Below, in pieces: positions 61,109-64,000 of a DNA stretch of 64,000 bases (position 1 is the first letter of the stretch; each line of letters opens with the position of its first letter). The notes under the pieces were generated by a model. That model did no database searches and had not been told where the DNA came from. It worked only from the letters and a program-made list of their open reading frames with translations. The translations under genes were made by a program, and so were the position numbers. The DNA comes from Spirochaeta isovalerica (GTDB taxonomy: Bacteria; Spirochaetota; Spirochaetia; DSM-2461): NCBI RefSeq assembly GCF_014207565.1, contig NZ_JACHGJ010000008.1, positions 1 to 64,000 of the forward strand. The letters run 5' to 3'.

Positions 61109-61840
61109 ATGAGTATGAAGAAAAAAGCTCTACTCATCATCGACGGTAACAATACAGAAGAAGAAACGGAGCAGATTCAGCAGAAATTGAAGGATATGGC
61201 CCGATGGCTTGATATCCGGCTGCTGGTCCGCTCCGAAGATATATCTCTCGATAAACAAGCCGACAGTTTCTTTTCCTCCCCTTCTTCAGCAGAGCTGCAT
61301 GAAAAAGACTGGAGCCTCATTGGAGAAAATGAAGAACATCTTTTTTTCATTCTCTATGTGGATATGGATTACGAATGGGATCACAGTCTGGAAGAATTGT
61401 GGCGCGAGCGCATAGAAGATTACATTTGCAGTTCCGAGCTCGGTGAAGAAGCCGTCTGGAAGCTTTTCTGCGGCAACGATCATTCCAGGAAAAGAATTTA
61501 TATAACGCCGGTCCGCAAAGACAATCTCAACGCCATAAAAAGCACATTCCGCATTTTTCTCAATAAACAGATGGACAATATTAGAGAGAAGGACAAGCGT
61601 GATGTGGAGTTAAGATATTACCTTACGGCCCGGAAGCTTCTTTACAAAAGCGGCGACAGCAGCGAAAGACTGATTCCCGCGTGCAGCAATATATACAAAC
61701 TGGCGGATTCACTGAAAAAAGAAAGATTGTATATCTCCTCAGAGGTTCTGGCATTGCTGCCCGATAATCTGAGAAACAATTTGAAAGAGACAAAAGAAGA
61801 AGGAGATCTTTACTCCTACTCCTTCAACCTCTTAACATAA
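61109..61840 (+). CDS. Unknown soluble protein downstream of the sigma factor
   Basis: A roughly 243-residue acidic protein that I do not recognise. It starts with a beta-strand like KKALLIIDGNN followed by an Asp/Glu-rich helix. The middle holds ENEEHLFFILYVDMDYEWDHSLEELWRERIEDYI, and the C-terminus is helical (TARKLLYKSGDSSERL, LADSLKKERLYISSEVLALLPDNLRNNLKE). There is no membrane segment, signal peptide or catalytic motif. It begins 24 nt after the sigma-factor stop and is probably co-transcribed; a role linked to that sigma factor is possible. Its last 9 nt overlap the convergent cyclase-like gene. Confidence 0.6.
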   Translation: MSMKKKALLIIDGNNTEEETEQIQQKLKDMARWLDIRLLVRSEDISLDKQADSFFSSPSSAELHEKDWSLIGENEEHLFFILYVDMDYEWDHSLEELWRERIEDYICSSELGEEAVWKLFCGNDHSRKRIYITPVRKDNLNAIKSTFRIFLNKQMDNIREKDKRDVELRYYLTARKLLYKSGDSSERLIPACSNIYKLADSLKKERLYISSEVLALLPDNLRNNLKETKEEGDLYSYSFNLLT

Positions 61841-62671
61841 AATGGATTCCCGGACAAAGCTGCCGGAAAAGGCGAAGCGCTTGTACATGCCATAAAACAT
61901 TCCATCGGAAATATAGAATTTTCTCACGAGATTATTCACATTAACCGGAACGTGTTTCCATATGTTCTCATCAATAACAAGAGAGTCTCCGCGGCCGAAC
62001 TTCTTCTCAAATTCAGTAAGCCTGTCGGTAATGGTCTGTTTGTCCCTGTCGTCTTTGTGTGCCGGAATGCTCAATCCCACCAGTTTGACCGCTGCAGGGT
62101 CTCCCAGCGAATTGTGGAAGAGATTGTACTCCTCAAGCCAGGAAATGAAACTGAGCGTTCCGTCGAAAAGATCACAGCTTCCCTCGTCAGGTTCTCCCGG
62201 AAAGCTGAAATAGAGAGCATCACCCTCCTGTGCCAGGAGTTGACCGGAAACAGTTCCGAACAGGACTTTGGCCTCTTCCAGAATGATCCGGACCTGCTCT
62301 TCGAAAGGTTCGCCGTATTGAGCCAGCTTGTCGGTACTCGAGACTATATCGAGTTTCAGATAAATTGATACAGGGCTGGCAGGCTGCCTTTCTCTCAGTC
62401 TTTTGCGGCTGACGCGGGCAAAGCCTGTCAGATTATAGGCCTTGCCGTGGAAGATCCCGCTATCGTGAATGTCAGCCATGCGGCTGTAGAGTTTCTCAAG
62501 CTGCCTGTCGTTAACATGGCCTGTGAGAATCTGAGCTTTGTCCAGTTTGGATAGAGCGACCGAATGCTTAACATTGCCGAGTTCGTGAATGGTCTCCCTG
62601 AAAACGTCCAGAGCCAGTTCCTCCAGGGGAATGGAAGAATTCTCCAGAATCTTTCTCAATTGGTTACGCAT
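61832..62671 (-). CDS. Protein with a class III nucleotidyl cyclase-like domain
   Basis: A 279-residue soluble protein. The N-terminal 90 residues are helical. From about residue 103 the stretch VSIYLKLDIVSSTDKLAQYG and later SGQLLAQEGDALYFSFPGE match the two metal-binding Asp motifs (D108 and D151) of class III adenylate/guanylate cyclases (DIVGSTxL...GDxxxxxF). The C-terminal part (from 165) fits the rest of the fold weakly. It may be a cyclase or a degenerate cyclase-homology protein; I cannot identify the substrate-specifying residues. It overlaps the convergent gene by 9 nt. Confidence 0.55.
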   Translation of the reverse strand: MRNQLRKILENSSIPLEELALDVFRETIHELGNVKHSVALSKLDKAQILTGHVNDRQLEKLYSRMADIHDSGIFHGKAYNLTGFARVSRKRLRERQPASPVSIYLKLDIVSSTDKLAQYGEPFEEQVRIILEEAKVLFGTVSGQLLAQEGDALYFSFPGEPDEGSCDLFDGTLSFISWLEEYNLFHNSLGDPAAVKLVGLSIPAHKDDRDKQTITDRLTEFEKKFGRGDSLVIDENIWKHVPVNVNNLVRKFYISDGMFYGMYKRFAFSGSFVRESILC

Positions 62672-62810
62672 TTTACTTTCTCTTAATATAAACTTTTTTA
62701 ATTCTGCTTCTTCCTATGAAGTACAACTTCATTATCGGATGCGGAAGAGCATAATTTTAGATAATATAACCCTATCCTATTTACCGGATCGGGGAAATAG
62801 GCCGTTTGGT

Positions 62811-63119
62811 CTATTTCCTCCTTTTTTTAGCCGCTCCGCCGCCGCTTCCGCCATAGGCGATCATGATTCCCAGTATAAATCCGAGATTGTAGAGATTGCC
62901 TTTATTGTGAACCTCATAGACATTCACCTTGTCGTTGAACAGGGAAATAATGAAGGTGATAAAGGATATGCAGCCATGCCAGAGGCCCATCCAGAATCCA
63001 GCCAGTTCACCGGAACCATCGGCGGAACCGACCATTCCATTGGGACCGGGCGCACAGGAAACAAGTATTGATGCCGCTGCGACGGCGGCGGCAATCAAAA
63101 AGATATGAGATTTTTTCAT
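62811..63119 (-). CDS. Small lipoprotein with one hydrophobic core
   Basis: A 102-residue lipoprotein: signal peptide residues 1-21, lipobox ILVSC with Cys at 22. Next come a Gly-rich stretch, a hydrophobic part GFWMGLWHGCISFITFIISLFNDKVNVYEVHNKGNLYNLGFILGIMIAYGG and a basic tail AAKKRRK. The family is unknown to me; such HGxISFITFIISLF proteins are common as small hypothetical lipoproteins in several phyla. AGGAG precedes the ATG at 63119; an upstream extension in the same frame is rejected. A weak hairpin (62776-62801) lies downstream. Confidence 0.7.
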   Translation of the reverse strand: MKKSHIFLIAAAVAAASILVSCAPGPNGMVGSADGSGELAGFWMGLWHGCISFITFIISLFNDKVNVYEVHNKGNLYNLGFILGIMIAYGGSGGGAAKKRRK

Positions 63120-63178
63120 TTTCACACTCCTGAGTAGAATTGTAACGCACGCAAAGCGTTGCAAATATAAAAATTATA

Positions 63179-64000
63179 TTAAATATCTTTTGAACTTAAG
63201 CGGTTCACTTCTTCAAAAGCATTTTGTAAATCAACAAGAACGGGGTGGTCCGGTTCATCCTTCATAAAGACGTTGAGCATATCCATGGCTCTGGTCATAC
63301 AGACATAGATAAGGTTCCTGAGCATTTTTTCACTGGTTTCGCCGTTGAAGCTCTCCTCATTCGCCGGGAACAGCCGCGGAAGGAAGAGCAGCACAACTGG
63401 CATATCCAGACCTTTTCCCGAGTGAAAGGGCGAAATCCTGATCTGTCCGGAATTGAGGAAATCAAAGGCATCATCCTTGATGTTGATCGTATCATACCCG
63501 CTCTCATAAACCATGCGGGCCACTTTCTTTTCCATGACCGAATTGGCGACCAGTATGAATATGTTTTCCGGGTCGTATTCCAGAACATCTATGAGAAAGT
63601 GAATCCTTCTTGTGAGGAGCGTATAGAGCTCGGCGGTTTCCGGAGCTGTAAAGAGCTCCGGCTGGGGGCCGTCGCGGAAAGCGGAACTCTCATCGCCGTC
63701 CTCGCCGCTGCGGAAGCGCAGAGCCAGATCGTGAATGGAATGAGTGCTTCTGAAATTCGTCCTGAGAAAGGAAGTCCGCCCCTGGATTTTCAACCCCGAC
63801 CGACTGTAGGGAGGCTGAATGCTGTACAGGCTCTGCCCCAGATCTCCGGCGAGAATGACCCCTTTCCGGACTGTTTTCTTGAGGATTCGCAGTTCCTGGG
63901 GTGAGAGATCCTGAGCTTCATCGACAAAAATCGTATCGATTCCCCCGGGTTCGGCGCACGATTCAATAATGCTGCGGCTGAATCCCCGGGAAAGGCGGCC
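63179..64000 (-). CDS. UvrD-like superfamily I DNA helicase, C-terminal part (5' partial)
   Basis: The frame runs to the window end, so 273 C-terminal residues are seen. The Walker B motif TIFVDEAQDLSPQEL lies near the window edge, followed by VILAGDLGQSLYSI (motif III), the motif IV-like TNFRSTHSIHDLALRFR, and motif VI at the C-terminus as NLIYVCMTRAMDML. The weakly matching ISPFHSGKGLDMPVVLLF is motif V. The gene encodes a DNA-unwinding enzyme of repair or recombination; UvrD, PcrA or a smaller UvrD-like helicase cannot be separated without the 5' half. Confidence 0.83.
   Translation of the reverse strand, partial: GRLSRGFSRSIIESCAEPGGIDTIFVDEAQDLSPQELRILKKTVRKGVILAGDLGQSLYSIQPPYSRSGLKIQGRTSFLRTNFRSTHSIHDLALRFRSGEDGDESSAFRDGPQPELFTAPETAELYTLLTRRIHFLIDVLEYDPENIFILVANSVMEKKVARMVYESGYDTINIKDDAFDFLNSGQIRISPFHSGKGLDMPVVLLFLPRLFPANEESFNGETSEKMLRNLIYVCMTRAMDMLNVFMKDEPDHPVLVDLQNAFEEVNRLSSKDI

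Noticed and set aside
62776-62801. Terminator behind the small lipoprotein gene
   Set aside because: CCTATTT/AAATAGG pairs but lacks a T run on the minus strand; too weak to list as a feature.

Overview
The window looks like chromosomal DNA of a free-living, probably anaerobic, sugar-fermenting spirochaete. This is an inference from gene content, not a database result. The supporting signs are periplasmic binding proteins whose signal peptides end in an ASG-(T/G)-Q motif, many chemotaxis and two-component genes, three periplasmic sugar-sensing or transport loci, and a sigma-54 promoter in front of a sigma-70-type factor next to an NtrC-family regulator. Coding is dense, with many 4-nt start/stop overlaps. 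I found no insertion sequence, phage gene, CRISPR array or rRNA. Two tRNAs are present.

Layout. 1-7.4 kb: the end of an operon for a complex-I-like membrane oxidoreductase. It holds a fused double antiporter subunit, then NuoH-, NuoB-, NuoC- and NuoD-like subunits, then a protein that joins a NuoI-like ferredoxin to an NfnB/GltD-type flavoprotein. 7.4-10.4 kb: a MarR/FMN-protein pair, two membrane proteins and a TetR regulator with a duplicated operator. 10.4-15.6 kb: a four-gene sugar ABC transporter resembling the galactofuranose system YtfQRT-YjfF. 15.6-19.7 kb: a GFA-family protein, a cupin, a DUF1007/NicO metal-transport pair and a hybrid histidine kinase. 19.7-23.3 kb: an ORP-like (orange-protein-like) locus with two DUF5320-type small proteins, a DUF134 regulator, two NifX-like proteins and two ferredoxin-containing MinD/Mrp-like ATPases. 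Its promoters share the palindrome TGTGCATATGCACA. 23.4-30.7 kb: two GPH/MFS transporters, a hydrolase, a methyltransferase, a membrane protein, tRNA-Met and tRNA-Gln, and a kinase-like protein. 30.9-36.3 kb: a single-chain acyl-CoA carboxylase of 1811 residues.

36.4-51.9 kb: a chemoreceptor, then a leftward sugar regulon. It contains a membrane-anchored binding protein, a YesM-type kinase, a YesN-type regulator, a lipoprotein binding protein and a ChvE/GguAB-like ABC transporter, with spaced repeats in front of the transporter. A divergent LytS/LytTR pair precedes a CstA-family transporter, which matches the BtsSR/BtsT arrangement. 52-60 kb: CheW, a second chemoreceptor, a DUF1232 protein, a gene remnant, and an NtrC-family regulator with a lone receiver and a large hybrid kinase. 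60-64 kb: the sigma factor with its sigma-54 promoter, two proteins of unknown or tentative function, a small lipoprotein and the C-terminal part of a UvrD-like helicase.

The strongest candidates for new biology are the NuoI-NfnB fusion complex, the palindrome-defined DUF134/ORP-like regulon that may also reach the nickel-type transporter, the RpoN-to-sigma-70 cascade, and the carboxylase with all functions in one chain.
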